Positions 8,201-13,598 of a DNA stretch of 17,452 bases are shown here, one piece after another. The number at the start of each line of letters is the position of its first letter. The first letter of the stretch is position 1. The stretch spans positions 1-17,452 of the forward strand of contig CALAZS010000240.1 in assembly GCA_937926265.1 (NCBI GenBank), in the 5' to 3' direction. The notes beneath the pieces are model-generated. The model had not been told where the DNA came from. It searched no databases and saw only the letters and a program-made list of their open reading frames with translations. The translations under genes were made by a program, and so were the position numbers. Source of the stretch: an uncultured Gammaproteobacteria bacterium. GTDB taxonomy: Bacteria > Pseudomonadota > Gammaproteobacteria > Chromatiales > Chromatiaceae.

Positions 8201-9300
8201 AAGTCTTTCGGCAAATGCGCTATGGCAGCTTCAGAATAAATGCCTCTTCGAGCTATGCTGATTGCATCAGCATCCAGGTCTGTGGCAAAAATATTGACCT
8301 GCCTAACTTTGGAGTTTAATAACTCGTAAAGCATAAATGCAATTGAGTAAGCTTCTTCACCGGTGGCGCAACCGATACTCCACACCCGGAATTTTTCAGA
8401 TTCAAAATCCACCAGCTCCAGTTGCTGTTTCAAAAGCTCTTTCAAATCGGCAAATGACTCTCGATCACGAAAAAATGAGGTCACACCAATTAACAGGTCT
8501 TTGAAAAGTTTCGTAACCTCGTCAGGTGTTTCTAACAGGTAATTGAGATAATCTTTTGCTTCTTCCAGGTGCAAGGCAACCATGCGACGTTGAATACGCC
8601 TGTTGATCGTTGTTGTTTTATATTTTGAAAAGTCTACGCCTACAGTCTGTTTTACCAGGCTTAGAATGTTTACCCTGTCGATCTGCTGTGTTTGGCTTGG
8701 TTTAAACTCAAGATCTCCATTGATAAAATCAAACACTTCAACAAGTTCTTCACCTATTTTACCGGGTAAAACTATAATATCGACGATTTGATCATTGATC
8801 GAAGATAAAGGCATACCATCGTACTTGGCACTTTCCGGGTCCTGGACAATGGTGATCCCTTCCCGGGCTTGAATTGCCCGCATACCCATGGTGCCATCCC
8901 TGCCTGTTCCCGAAAGAATAATACCGACAGCTCTGCGGCCAAATGCATTTGCCAGGGAATTGAAAAAAAGATCAATGCTGGGCTTGGCCAGGATAGAATC
9001 CAACGCCGGCTCTTTTAATTCAAAGCGGTTGTTTTTAATAGATATATTTTTACTGGGCGGTGTGATGTAAATTCTGTCTGGGAGAATTTCTTCATCATTT
9101 TTTACTTCCGAGACTTTTTTATCGGTAAGCCTTTGCAAAAGATCAACAAGATGACTTTTGTGACTAGGGCTCATATGCTGTGCAATAACATAGGTCACAT
9201 ACGCCTTGTCAGGCAAATGCCTTACAAACTCCTGCAGGGCTTCGAGCCCACCGGCACTGGCCCCTACTCCCACAACAATTAAATCTTCGTCAACATGCAT
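5209..9300 (-). CDS. CheB-CheR-PAS-histidine kinase fusion with C-terminal CZB domain
   Basis: A 1363-residue cytoplasmic signalling protein. Domains in order: CheB methylesterase (about 5-195; catalytic S15 in GASAGG, H42, D135 in GTGRDG); CheR methyltransferase (about 205-470; SAM motif GCATGEEAYS at 310-319, NLLIYF at 412-417); linker with PAS-like stretch (about 505-615); long coiled coil (625-735) with seven-residue repeats; two PAS domains (about 737-850 and 860-972); HisKA with phosphoacceptor H1022 in SHELRTP; HATPase (N1133-N1137, DEGIGIP 1177-1183, GGTGLGL 1205-1211). The last 105 residues match a CZB domain: H1266, C1297 in CSLGQW, H1317 and H1321. No receiver domain follows. CheB-CheR-PAS kinases are a known architecture; the CZB end is unusual. 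The AGG twelve bases before the ATG is a modest SD. Confidence 0.95.
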   Translation of the reverse strand: MHVDEDLIVVGVGASAGGLEALQEFVRHLPDKAYVTYVIAQHMSPSHKSHLVDLLQRLTDKKVSEVKNDEEILPDRIYITPPSKNISIKNNRFELKEPALDSILAKPSIDLFFNSLANAFGRRAVGIILSGTGRDGTMGMRAIQAREGITIVQDPESAKYDGMPLSSINDQIVDIIVLPGKIGEELVEVFDFINGDLEFKPSQTQQIDRVNILSLVKQTVGVDFSKYKTTTINRRIQRRMVALHLEEAKDYLNYLLETPDEVTKLFKDLLIGVTSFFRDRESFADLKELLKQQLELVDFESEKFRVWSIGCATGEEAYSIAFMLYELLNSKVRQVNIFATDLDADAISIARRGIYSEAAIAHLPKDFIIRFFEKVNDEFRVIKPIRDMIVFSIHDVTFDPPFSKINLISCRNLLIYFNPELQSQVLGAITYALKNGGTLFIGSSETIGSFDDSFTSLSKEAKIFKKIYNSSGKNITYNLPVEHGHHFKSSSDAYKAKQSRKEQPIQELLLKAIGDYFFPMSVVINETQNVVYARDKIPYLSLAPGVSNLQILKMVPPELEMDLRTVIHQAKKTNQPQLSRFIEVKLFEDYHRFVRIVAIPLSTVHDRSELMVISFQEEKEETLLLNKIDRSIEMQSTAVKQLEHDLQQTRHQLQALVEELETSNEELQATNEELQSSNEELQSTNEELETTNEELQSTNEEIQVAYNELQFISDEHEKQRNIAEDVLGKLEIEQKLLKGVSDSSTSGIMAFKAVRNSDFDIVDFEWVLVNEKAGKIVGKKAGDLLGKHLLQVMPGNKQEGLFDIYKEVTTSRKNIEREFYYQHENLSHWFYQVIVPFLDGFVVTFTDITDKKIAQEKIRNSEIVLRGLFENMSDGVAVFRPVDQGDGFTLADFNASSERLFSYYHKDNIGKKIHELINDDGFFKAFIKASSTDKPVRHVLKKIEEDDLSKWINCYIFTLPTNEIVSVFNDVTEQKKTEKTLIDNAEVLEKQVAIRTRELEYAKNKAENADNAKSQFLANMSHELRTPMHAILSFSNLALKKEDDPKIQRYLQNIRTSGIRLTGLLDDLLDLSKLESGAMNLNLHLQDLTTLVQHAISEVSSLLDDKSISIKMNTQQHFDALMDHKLMTQVVVNLLSNAIKFSPLNSIIDIDISCSVLDGINEKQGGKHDSILLTITDEGIGIPQNELELIFDKFAQSSKTSSGIGGTGLGLPITKEIISLHKGKAWAVSPPLGKERGAAFFIEIPVNCQAKPKTEKFDFEKAIAMHVGWKEKMESMFLSGNTVHEIPLTLIGNENLCSLGQWLNSNNIEDDELHEMHCEFHQLMEEYVSLLKLDKKHQASMALKKYQAVSDQLVEKLKHMKAI
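5281..5523 (-). other. CZB zinc-binding domain at the kinase C-terminus
   Basis: Residues about 1260-1340 of the fusion kinase. The CZB signature is a zinc site of three histidines and one cysteine: here H1266 in AIAMHVGWK, C1297 in CSLGQWL, and H1317/H1321 in the HxxFH helix. CZB domains in other proteins sense zinc or oxidise at the zinc-bound cysteine (hypochlorous acid sensing). All four ligands are present, so the domain should bind zinc. Confidence 0.85.
7195..7320 (-). repeat. degenerate 21-base repeats encoding a heptad coiled coil
   Basis: Within the kinase gene, six near-identical 21-base units encode seven-residue units of the form TNEELQS (residues 661-702). The protein period of seven is that of a coiled coil linking the CheR and PAS regions. 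This S/T-NEELQ linker is typical of CheB-CheR-PAS kinases. The DNA repetition makes unit number prone to change by slippage. Confidence 0.85.
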
Positions 9301-9325
9301 TCTTATAACCTATTTAGAGCAGGTC

Positions 9326-9367
9326 AGTATATGCTCAAAATAAATTTATCATATTGATTAACATCAA
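9326..9367 (-). promoter_or_regulatory. FNR-type box and -10 in class II arrangement
   Basis: TTGAT-TAAC-ATCAA at 9354-9367 is a perfect match to the FNR/Anr consensus TTGAT-N4-ATCAA. Reading the minus strand toward the kinase gene, TATACT lies at 9331-9326. If the centre of the box is at -41.5, this hexamer falls exactly at -12 to -7, the geometry of class II FNR-activated promoters. Transcription would start near 9319, about 19 bases before the ATG at 9300. It predicts that the kinase, and likely the downstream hemerythrin, are induced at low oxygen. Confidence 0.75.
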
Positions 9368-9471
9368 AAACTTATGCTTTTTTTAGCATTTTCGATAATG
9401 AAAATACTGTACCCATAGTTAAAAAACAGAATAATAGCCAATTAAACAAATAAGAAATTTAAAATGCCATT

Positions 9472-9487
9472 ATTGAAAATTTTCAAT
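9472..9487. repeat. 16-base perfect palindrome
   Basis: ATTGAAAATTTTCAAT is perfectly self-complementary. It lies between the kinase promoter and the plus-strand hairpin/terminator pair, about 30 bases before the first hairpin. It could be an operator for the candidate small RNA. Its left half (TTGAAA) resembles a -35 element, but no good -10 follows at 16-18 bases. Confidence 0.5.
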
Positions 9488-9510
9488 GCCACGCAAATTT
9501 TTTAGGTTTT

Positions 9511-9583
9511 AACTTGGAACGACTCCAAAAGAGTTGTTTTATGTTTCCTCTTTTTGCCCCACCTCCCGGATGGGGCTTTTTTT
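9511..9583 (+). ncRNA. candidate small RNA 3' end (two hairpins and a U-tract)
   Basis: Plus-strand transcript candidate with an unknown 5' end. First hairpin: AACGACTC (9518-9525) pairs with GAGTTGTT (9531-9538) around a CAAAA loop, with one G-U pair, followed by TTTT. Second: the intrinsic terminator at 9556-9583. No plus-strand gene precedes them: the neighbour on the left is the start of the minus-strand kinase. The terminator loop contains CACCTCC, the anti-SD sequence. Existence of the RNA is inference from an orphan terminator; the promoter is not evident. Confidence 0.4.
9556..9583 (+). terminator. intrinsic terminator
   Basis: GCCCCA (9556-9561) pairs with TGGGGC (9571-9576); the inner CC and GG can add two pairs past a bulged A. 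Seven Ts follow directly (9577-9583). On the minus strand the stem is followed by As, so it works only for plus-strand transcription. The T-tract overlaps the stop codon of the minus-strand DUF2061 gene (9582-9584). Confidence 0.85.
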
Positions 9584-9779
9584 ATCCCGTCTGAAAAGCG
9601 GGCCAATTTTGATTTTCAATGTTGCTCCAAACCTTTTCATGGAAGTAATAGACAATGGTATTAATCGCCGGTTCAACCAATGCGATTGCACCGCCAATGA
9701 CAATACTGCCGGTCATGATATAGGCAACACTGAATGCCACTGTAAAATGCAAGGCTGCAAATGTTAATGTCTTTGTCAT
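9582..9779 (-). CDS. DUF2061 family small membrane protein
   Basis: A 65-residue product matching the DUF2061 pattern: an N-terminal lysine-led helix (MTKTLTFAALHF), two hydrophobic helices separated by a TGS turn (about 4-22 and 24-43), and the conserved ending YYFHEKVW. DUF2061 proteins are inner-membrane proteins with no established function. I start at the ATG at 9779 because GGAG lies eight bases before it; an in-frame ATG at 9812 has no SD. A candidate promoter lies at 9827-9856 and a Fur box further upstream. Confidence 0.85.
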   Translation of the reverse strand: MTKTLTFAALHFTVAFSVAYIMTGSIVIGGAIALVEPAINTIVYYFHEKVWSNIENQNWPAFQTG

Positions 9780-9826
9780 AATGTTCTCCAATGCAATCAA
9801 CTTGTTAGTCATGATAGAAGAAGAAA

Positions 9827-9856
9827 ATAATAGGTAAAATCGTTTAATTTAATCAA
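9827..9856 (-). promoter_or_regulatory. candidate sigma-70 promoter for the DUF2061 gene
   Basis: On the minus strand, TTGATT (9856-9851) and TATTAT (9832-9827) are spaced by 18 bases, about 48 bases before the start codon at 9779. Both hexamers match the consensus at four or five of six positions. Seen in sequence only; AT-rich DNA gives chance matches. Confidence 0.4.
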
Positions 9857-9871
9857 TTCAATAGACTTTAT

Positions 9872-9892
9872 AAATGATAATAATTCTCATTT
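9872..9892 (+). promoter_or_regulatory. Fur box upstream of the MFS transporter
   Basis: TGATAAT-A-ATTCTCA at 9875-9889 fits the 7-1-7 Fur consensus (TGATAATnATTATCA) at all but one arm position, and the flanking bases extend the dyad to AAAT...ATTT. It is 63 bases before the MFS ATG and upstream of the divergent DUF2061 promoter. Iron-replete repression of the transporter is the natural inference; effect on DUF2061 is less certain given its distance. Confidence 0.65.
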
Positions 9893-9897
9893 AGACC

Positions 9898-9916
9898 ATT
9901 GAACTTATCGTTCAAT
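9898..9916. repeat. inverted repeat in the MFS leader
   Basis: ATTGAAC (9898-9904) and GTTCAAT (9910-9916) form a perfect 7-base inverted repeat with a 5-base spacer (TTATC), between the Fur box and the MFS ATG at 9953. It could be an operator for a second regulator or a short hairpin in the leader RNA. Confidence 0.6.
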
Positions 9917-9952
9917 TAGTCATAGCCAACAATTTCATATAGCCAATTAGAC

Positions 9953-11284
9953 ATGCAGATATTCCAGGCCAAAGCCAGTCAGGCTGTTGAAGAACTCTAT
10001 AACCGTATTACCGGGGACGAGGATGCCCGGGTATGCAAAGACATTCCTGAAGAAGCCTGCCAGGATCAGCCACGAAACTTTTTTGCCTACCTGTGGGCCA
10101 ACCTGTTTGGAAAAATTGCCGATGAAATTGCCAGTGCAAAACTGGTTATTCCCTGGTTGTTCGGCAGCCTTGGCGTTCCCGCCAGCTTTACCGGTTTTTT
10201 AGTCCCCATTCGTGAAGCTGGAGTATTACTGCCACAACTTGCGGTAGCCGCCCTGATAAGAAATATGCCTTTGCGCAAACCTGTCTGGCTGCTTGGCTCA
10301 GTATTATCTGCACTGAGTCTGTTTGGTATGGGCATGACTGCTTTGACTTTGGATGGCAGTACAGCCGGGAGCGTCTTTATCATAATGCTGATTATCTTCA
10401 GCTTGTCCCGGGGGCTTTGTTCAGTATCGGCCAAGGATGTGCTGGGTAAAACCGTTTCCAAAAGTCGTCGTGGAGCTTTAATGGGTTGGAGCGCCAGTTT
10501 ATCGGGCTTAGCTATTTTAGGCATAGGTATCTGGCTAGGTACAACTCAACTTGATAACGCCAGCAACCTGGTTTTCGCTGTACTGCTGTTCATCGGTGGT
10601 CTGCTCTGGATATTGGCTACCCTGGTATTTTCCATGATCAAGGAACAGCCAGGTGCAACTGAAGGTGGCGGTAATGCACTTACCGTTGCCCTGCAACAAA
10701 TTGCTTTATTAAAAACAGACAAACATTTTAGACAGTTTGTTTTTTCCAGGGCCCTGTTGTTGTCCACAGCCCTGGCCCCACCTTTTTATGTTTTAATTGC
10801 CCAGGCCTCATCCGGAGTATCGTTGGCCGGACTCGGTGCATTGATTATAGCCAACGGCCTGGCAAACAGTTTATCTGCGCCCTTCTGGGGCTACCTTGGT
10901 GACCGTTCAAGCAGACAGGTCATGGTAATAGCGACAATTGGGTCAGGGCTGCTGGGATTATTTACCTTTGCCGCGGTGTTACTCGAAAATAAGTGGATAA
11001 CAGGAGAAATTGGCTTTGCTCTGATTTTTCTGGTCTTGAACATATTACATAGCGGTGCCAGGTTAGGAAGAAAAGTTTACCTGGTTGATATGGCAAGTGG
11101 AGATAACAGGGCCGCTTATGTTGCAGTGTCCAATACAGTGATCGGCGTCTTGATGCTGGCTGGAGGCCTGGTAGGTGTGATTGGCGATCTATATGGACCG
11201 GCCAGTGTTATTTTGGTACTCAGTATTGTTTCATTAATGGCAGCACTATTTATCAGAAAATTACCGGATGTAAGTAAAGCCTGA
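9953..11284 (+). CDS. MFS transporter with acidic cytoplasmic N-terminus
   Basis: A 443-residue major facilitator superfamily protein with about 11-12 hydrophobic helices in two halves. Loop motif GYLGDRSSRQ sits after the seventh or eighth helix, where the second-half copy of MFS motif A is expected. The first about 45 residues are hydrophilic and acidic with two cysteines (C28, C36 in VCKDIPEEAC), unusual for a plain MFS protein and possibly a metal- or redox-sensitive tail. No SD is evident before the ATG, and an in-frame stop closes the frame upstream. The Fur box in its promoter suggests an iron-related substrate, such as export or uptake of a chelate, but the substrate cannot be read from sequence. 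It converges on the response regulator 11 bases downstream. Confidence 0.9.
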   Translation: MQIFQAKASQAVEELYNRITGDEDARVCKDIPEEACQDQPRNFFAYLWANLFGKIADEIASAKLVIPWLFGSLGVPASFTGFLVPIREAGVLLPQLAVAALIRNMPLRKPVWLLGSVLSALSLFGMGMTALTLDGSTAGSVFIIMLIIFSLSRGLCSVSAKDVLGKTVSKSRRGALMGWSASLSGLAILGIGIWLGTTQLDNASNLVFAVLLFIGGLLWILATLVFSMIKEQPGATEGGGNALTVALQQIALLKTDKHFRQFVFSRALLLSTALAPPFYVLIAQASSGVSLAGLGALIIANGLANSLSAPFWGYLGDRSSRQVMVIATIGSGLLGLFTFAAVLLENKWITGEIGFALIFLVLNILHSGARLGRKVYLVDMASGDNRAAYVAVSNTVIGVLMLAGGLVGVIGDLYGPASVILVLSIVSLMAALFIRKLPDVSKA

Positions 11285-11295
11285 TTAAAATTTTT

Positions 11296-11958
11296 TCAGC
11301 CATCAATTTCACTCAGTTTTTCATTGATGGTTGCGATAAGTTTTCCCGAGAAGCTGTTGGCTTTATCCAGTGCATCTTTTCTTTTGTTTTCATCCTGTGA
11401 TTTATTGGCAATTTGCAGATAACCCACCACGCCATTTAAAGATTCACGAATATCAAAGCCGAGTTGTTTGAGTTGCCGGTTTTTAAATTCCAGTTCGGTG
11501 ATATCCTGGTATGAACGCAAGGCAGTATGAATAATTGCCTTGAGTTTATCTGAAGTGATTTCGATTTTATTAAAGTAACCATGTATCTCGTACTCCTTGG
11601 CAATACTTTCTTCAGAGGATTTACCCGGCTGGCCGGTTCTGATGATAAGACGAATATGATGATTTGTAAGTTCATCACGAATTTGCTTAACCAGGGTAAA
11701 GCCCGCCTGTTCGCTTTCCATCACAACATCAATCAATGCTAAAGCTATATCATCTTGTTTTTTTAAAACCTGAAATGCAGCTGATGCAGAATGAGCCGAA
11801 ATAATATCAAGAGGCTTGCCAAAGAAATGCTGATCTTTTAATACAAAGTCGGTCATCTGATGAACCGAAGGGTCGTCATCAACCACCAGTATTTTCCAGG
11901 GCGGCAAATACTCTTCTATAAGTTCAGATTCATCTTCTATAATTTCAATTGTCGTCAT
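11296..11958 (-). CDS. response regulator with degenerate DHp-like C-terminus
   Basis: A 220-residue protein: a short acidic lead, then a receiver domain (about 21-147) with acidic D27-D29, phosphoacceptor D77 in LALIDVVM, T108 in IIRTGQPG and K131. The RTGQPG form resembles receivers that precede DUF3369, but that domain is absent. A helix (148-165) then leads to GFDIRESLNGVVGYLQ (167-182), which aligns with a HisKA H-box (SHELRTPLNGIIGYL) with phenylalanine F168 in the place of the histidine. No ATPase or DNA-binding domain follows. The gene is alone on its strand; a stem (CCATCAAT/ATTGATGG, 11300-11330) overlaps its 3' end. There is no clear SD. Confidence 0.9.
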   Translation of the reverse strand: MTTIEIIEDESELIEEYLPPWKILVVDDDPSVHQMTDFVLKDQHFFGKPLDIISAHSASAAFQVLKKQDDIALALIDVVMESEQAGFTLVKQIRDELTNHHIRLIIRTGQPGKSSEESIAKEYEIHGYFNKIEITSDKLKAIIHTALRSYQDITELEFKNRQLKQLGFDIRESLNGVVGYLQIANKSQDENKRKDALDKANSFSGKLIATINEKLSEIDG

Positions 11959-11973
11959 GCAGTATCTATCATT

Positions 11974-11993
11974 TATAAAGTTGTATAAAGTTG
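11974..11993. repeat. tandem 10-base direct repeat upstream of the response regulator
   Basis: TATAAAGTTG occurs twice in direct succession (11974-11983 and 11984-11993), starting 16 bases from the response regulator start codon. One-helical-turn spacing would place two bound protein subunits on the same DNA face. Confidence 0.7.
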
Positions 11994-12127
11994 ACCTTTT
12001 ATAGTTAATCTAATTAGTAGAAATAACTCTAGACTATTTAATGCCTATATGTCTTAAATACTATACTTTAGTGAATATGACTATATAATCATAAGTTCTT
12101 TAATTAGCAATAAAGGAAATTACTATA

Positions 12128-12523
12128 ATGGCGGTTAAAAAGAAAACAGCGAAAAAGAAAGCTTCAAAAAAATCTGCAGCCAAGGCAGCCCCGGTTAAAA
12201 AACTGACTTCAATCCAGAGCAAACAAACCAAAACACAAATTATCGCAGCTATCTCTGAAGATACTGGATTATCCAAAAAAGAAGTTGCCGGCGTATTTTC
12301 CAACCTCGGCGAACTCATTCAACGTCACATGCAGGCTAGAGGTTCAGGTGAATTCACAATTCCGGATACTGGTGTAAAAATCCGTCGTGTAATCAAACCT
12401 GCCAGAAAAGCGCGTATGGGTCGTAACCCGTTTACCGGTGAAGAAATTAAAATCGCAGCCAAGCCTAAATCCAAGGCTATCAAGTGCTCACCACTGGCAT
12501 CTTTGAAAAAAACAATCGAATAA
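12128..12523 (+). CDS. HU-family DNA-binding protein with lysine-rich tail
   Basis: A 131-residue nucleoid protein. Residues 1-27 are a histone-H1-like tail (MAVKKKTAKKKASKKS, then AAKAAPVKK), followed by an HU/IHF core (about 34-112) with the beta-arm signature GRNPFTGEEI (98-107, DNA-intercalating P101). The core is followed by about 20 more basic residues containing one cysteine (C120). Classical HU is about 90 residues without tails, so both ends are extended. AAAGGA lies before the ATG. A candidate terminator follows at 12538-12559, so it is probably a single-gene unit. It likely compacts or bends DNA with low sequence specificity. Confidence 0.92.
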   Translation: MAVKKKTAKKKASKKSAAKAAPVKKLTSIQSKQTKTQIIAAISEDTGLSKKEVAGVFSNLGELIQRHMQARGSGEFTIPDTGVKIRRVIKPARKARMGRNPFTGEEIKIAAKPKSKAIKCSPLASLKKTIE

Positions 12524-12537
12524 TCGATTCGTTATCT

Positions 12538-12559
12538 GGAGGCATGGACGCTTCCTTTT
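12538..12559 (+). terminator. candidate terminator after the HU gene
   Basis: GGAGGC (12538-12543) pairs with GCTTCC (12550-12555), with one G-U pair and a 6-base loop, followed by TTTT. It starts 15 bases after the HU stop codon. The U-tract is short, so it is probably a leaky terminator. Confidence 0.5.
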
Positions 12560-12666
12560 CATATCCTTACTCTTTTCTCATCAGTTTTATCCCGCCCAAT
12601 CCTATATAACGAGCCTCACCTATCAGCTACGGCTATCAACGCTTACCCAATCAGTGTTACCCCACT

Positions 12667-12684
12667 AGATAAACAGTTTTATCT
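12667..12684. repeat. inverted repeat upstream of the Crp/Fnr gene
   Basis: AGATAAA and TTTATCT are a perfect 7-base inverted repeat with a 4-base spacer (CAGT), 105 bases before the Crp/Fnr start codon. The rest of the 266-base gap 12524-12789 holds the HU terminator and AT-rich DNA with no other gene visible. The repeat is an operator candidate. Confidence 0.5.
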
Positions 12685-12789
12685 GTAGCATTTGAATTAA
12701 AATCGGAATTCTCTGGTAACCAACATTAAAAATTCCTATGATTCCGGCTGATTACAGCAAAATAAAATAGATAATTAGATTTCCAGAAA

Positions 12790-13491
12790 ATGAAAAAAAT
12801 TGAAATTGAATCTGCATGGCAAGGCTCAGATAGATGTAAAAACTGCGCCATCAGACACCTGGTTTTATTTGCTGATGTTGAACAAAGCATGTTCGACAAA
12901 ATGCATTTACCGATTGATGACATCAAGTTTGAACCTGGCCACCGCCTATATCTACAGGGTGATGATACGTCGTTTGTTTATACGATTCGTTCCGGTCTGG
13001 TAAAACTTGTGCAGCGTTTACCAAACGGTGACCGCCGCATCGTCCGCATACTTGGCCAGGGTGATCTCGCCGGCCTGGAAAGCCTCGATGGAGCATCACT
13101 CGATCATGATGCCATTACGATGGATCACGTCAGAGTCTGTCGTATTCCCAAGTCTGTTATTGCAACAATGCGCAGGGATTCTCCAGGTCTGCATAAACAG
13201 ATTCTGCAACGCTGGCAAAAAGCACTGCACAGCGCCAATGCCTGGATTACCCGGTTATCGACCGGCAACTCAAAAGAGCGCGTTGCAAGGCTATTGATGC
13301 TGCTTGATGAAACCTCAGAGGATGATACTTTTTTCCTGCCCACACGTGATGATATGGGTGCCATGCTGGGAATAACGACTGAAAGTGCCAGTAAGGCCAC
13401 TGCCGAGTTTAAAAGAAAAGGCTGGCTTAAATCTTTACAGAATAACCGTGCCTGTATTGACAGGGATAGCCTGTCAGTTGAATTTGATTAA
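12790..13491 (+). CDS. Crp/Fnr family regulator with partial FNR cysteine motif
   Basis: A 233-residue transcription regulator: cyclic nucleotide-binding-like beta-barrel (about 25-120), dimer helix (about 130-155), winged helix-turn-helix (about 163-225). Its N-terminus has C16 and C19 (RCKNCAIRHL) and C117 in VCRIP, which match FNR C20, C23 and C122. The FNR C29 position is V25, so only three of the four 4Fe-4S ligands are present. In the recognition helix (TTESASKATAEF), E198 and S201 match FNR E209 and S212, and K202 stands where FNR has R213. This is compatible with, but not proof of, TTGAT-type sites, and one such site lies upstream of the kinase. SD is weak. Confidence 0.92.
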   Translation: MKKIEIESAWQGSDRCKNCAIRHLVLFADVEQSMFDKMHLPIDDIKFEPGHRLYLQGDDTSFVYTIRSGLVKLVQRLPNGDRRIVRILGQGDLAGLESLDGASLDHDAITMDHVRVCRIPKSVIATMRRDSPGLHKQILQRWQKALHSANAWITRLSTGNSKERVARLLMLLDETSEDDTFFLPTRDDMGAMLGITTESASKATAEFKRKGWLKSLQNNRACIDRDSLSVEFD

Positions 13492-13515
13492 GCTGGGTTA
13501 GATTAAGCTGGGTTT
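13486..13515 (+). repeat. 15-base tandem duplication across the Crp/Fnr stop codon
   Basis: GATTAAGCTGGGTTA (13486-13500) and GATTAAGCTGGGTTT (13501-13515) are 14 of 15 identical, and a partial third unit (GATTA) follows. The first unit contains the last sense codon and the TAA stop, so the stop is duplicated in frame. The protein is unaffected. Confidence 0.8.
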
Positions 13516-13598
13516 GATTAGAGGATTTTTCACCCTGTTTTTGAACATCAGCAAATGTCCCATGCTGAAATTCAAATTCGAAAACACTAGGTAATGGT

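Noticed and set aside
9388..9405. Second Fur-like element (GATAATGAAAAT) upstream of the kinase
   Set aside because: Only the left half fits the Fur consensus; the right half has no match.
9301..9581. tRNA or known small RNA in the gap
   Set aside because: No cloverleaf or CCA end seen, and no known RNA family recognised; only an orphan terminator remains.
11300..11330. Stem CCATCAAT/ATTGATGG between the MFS and response regulator genes
   Set aside because: No U-tract follows on the plus strand and it lies mostly in coding sequence, so I do not call a terminator.
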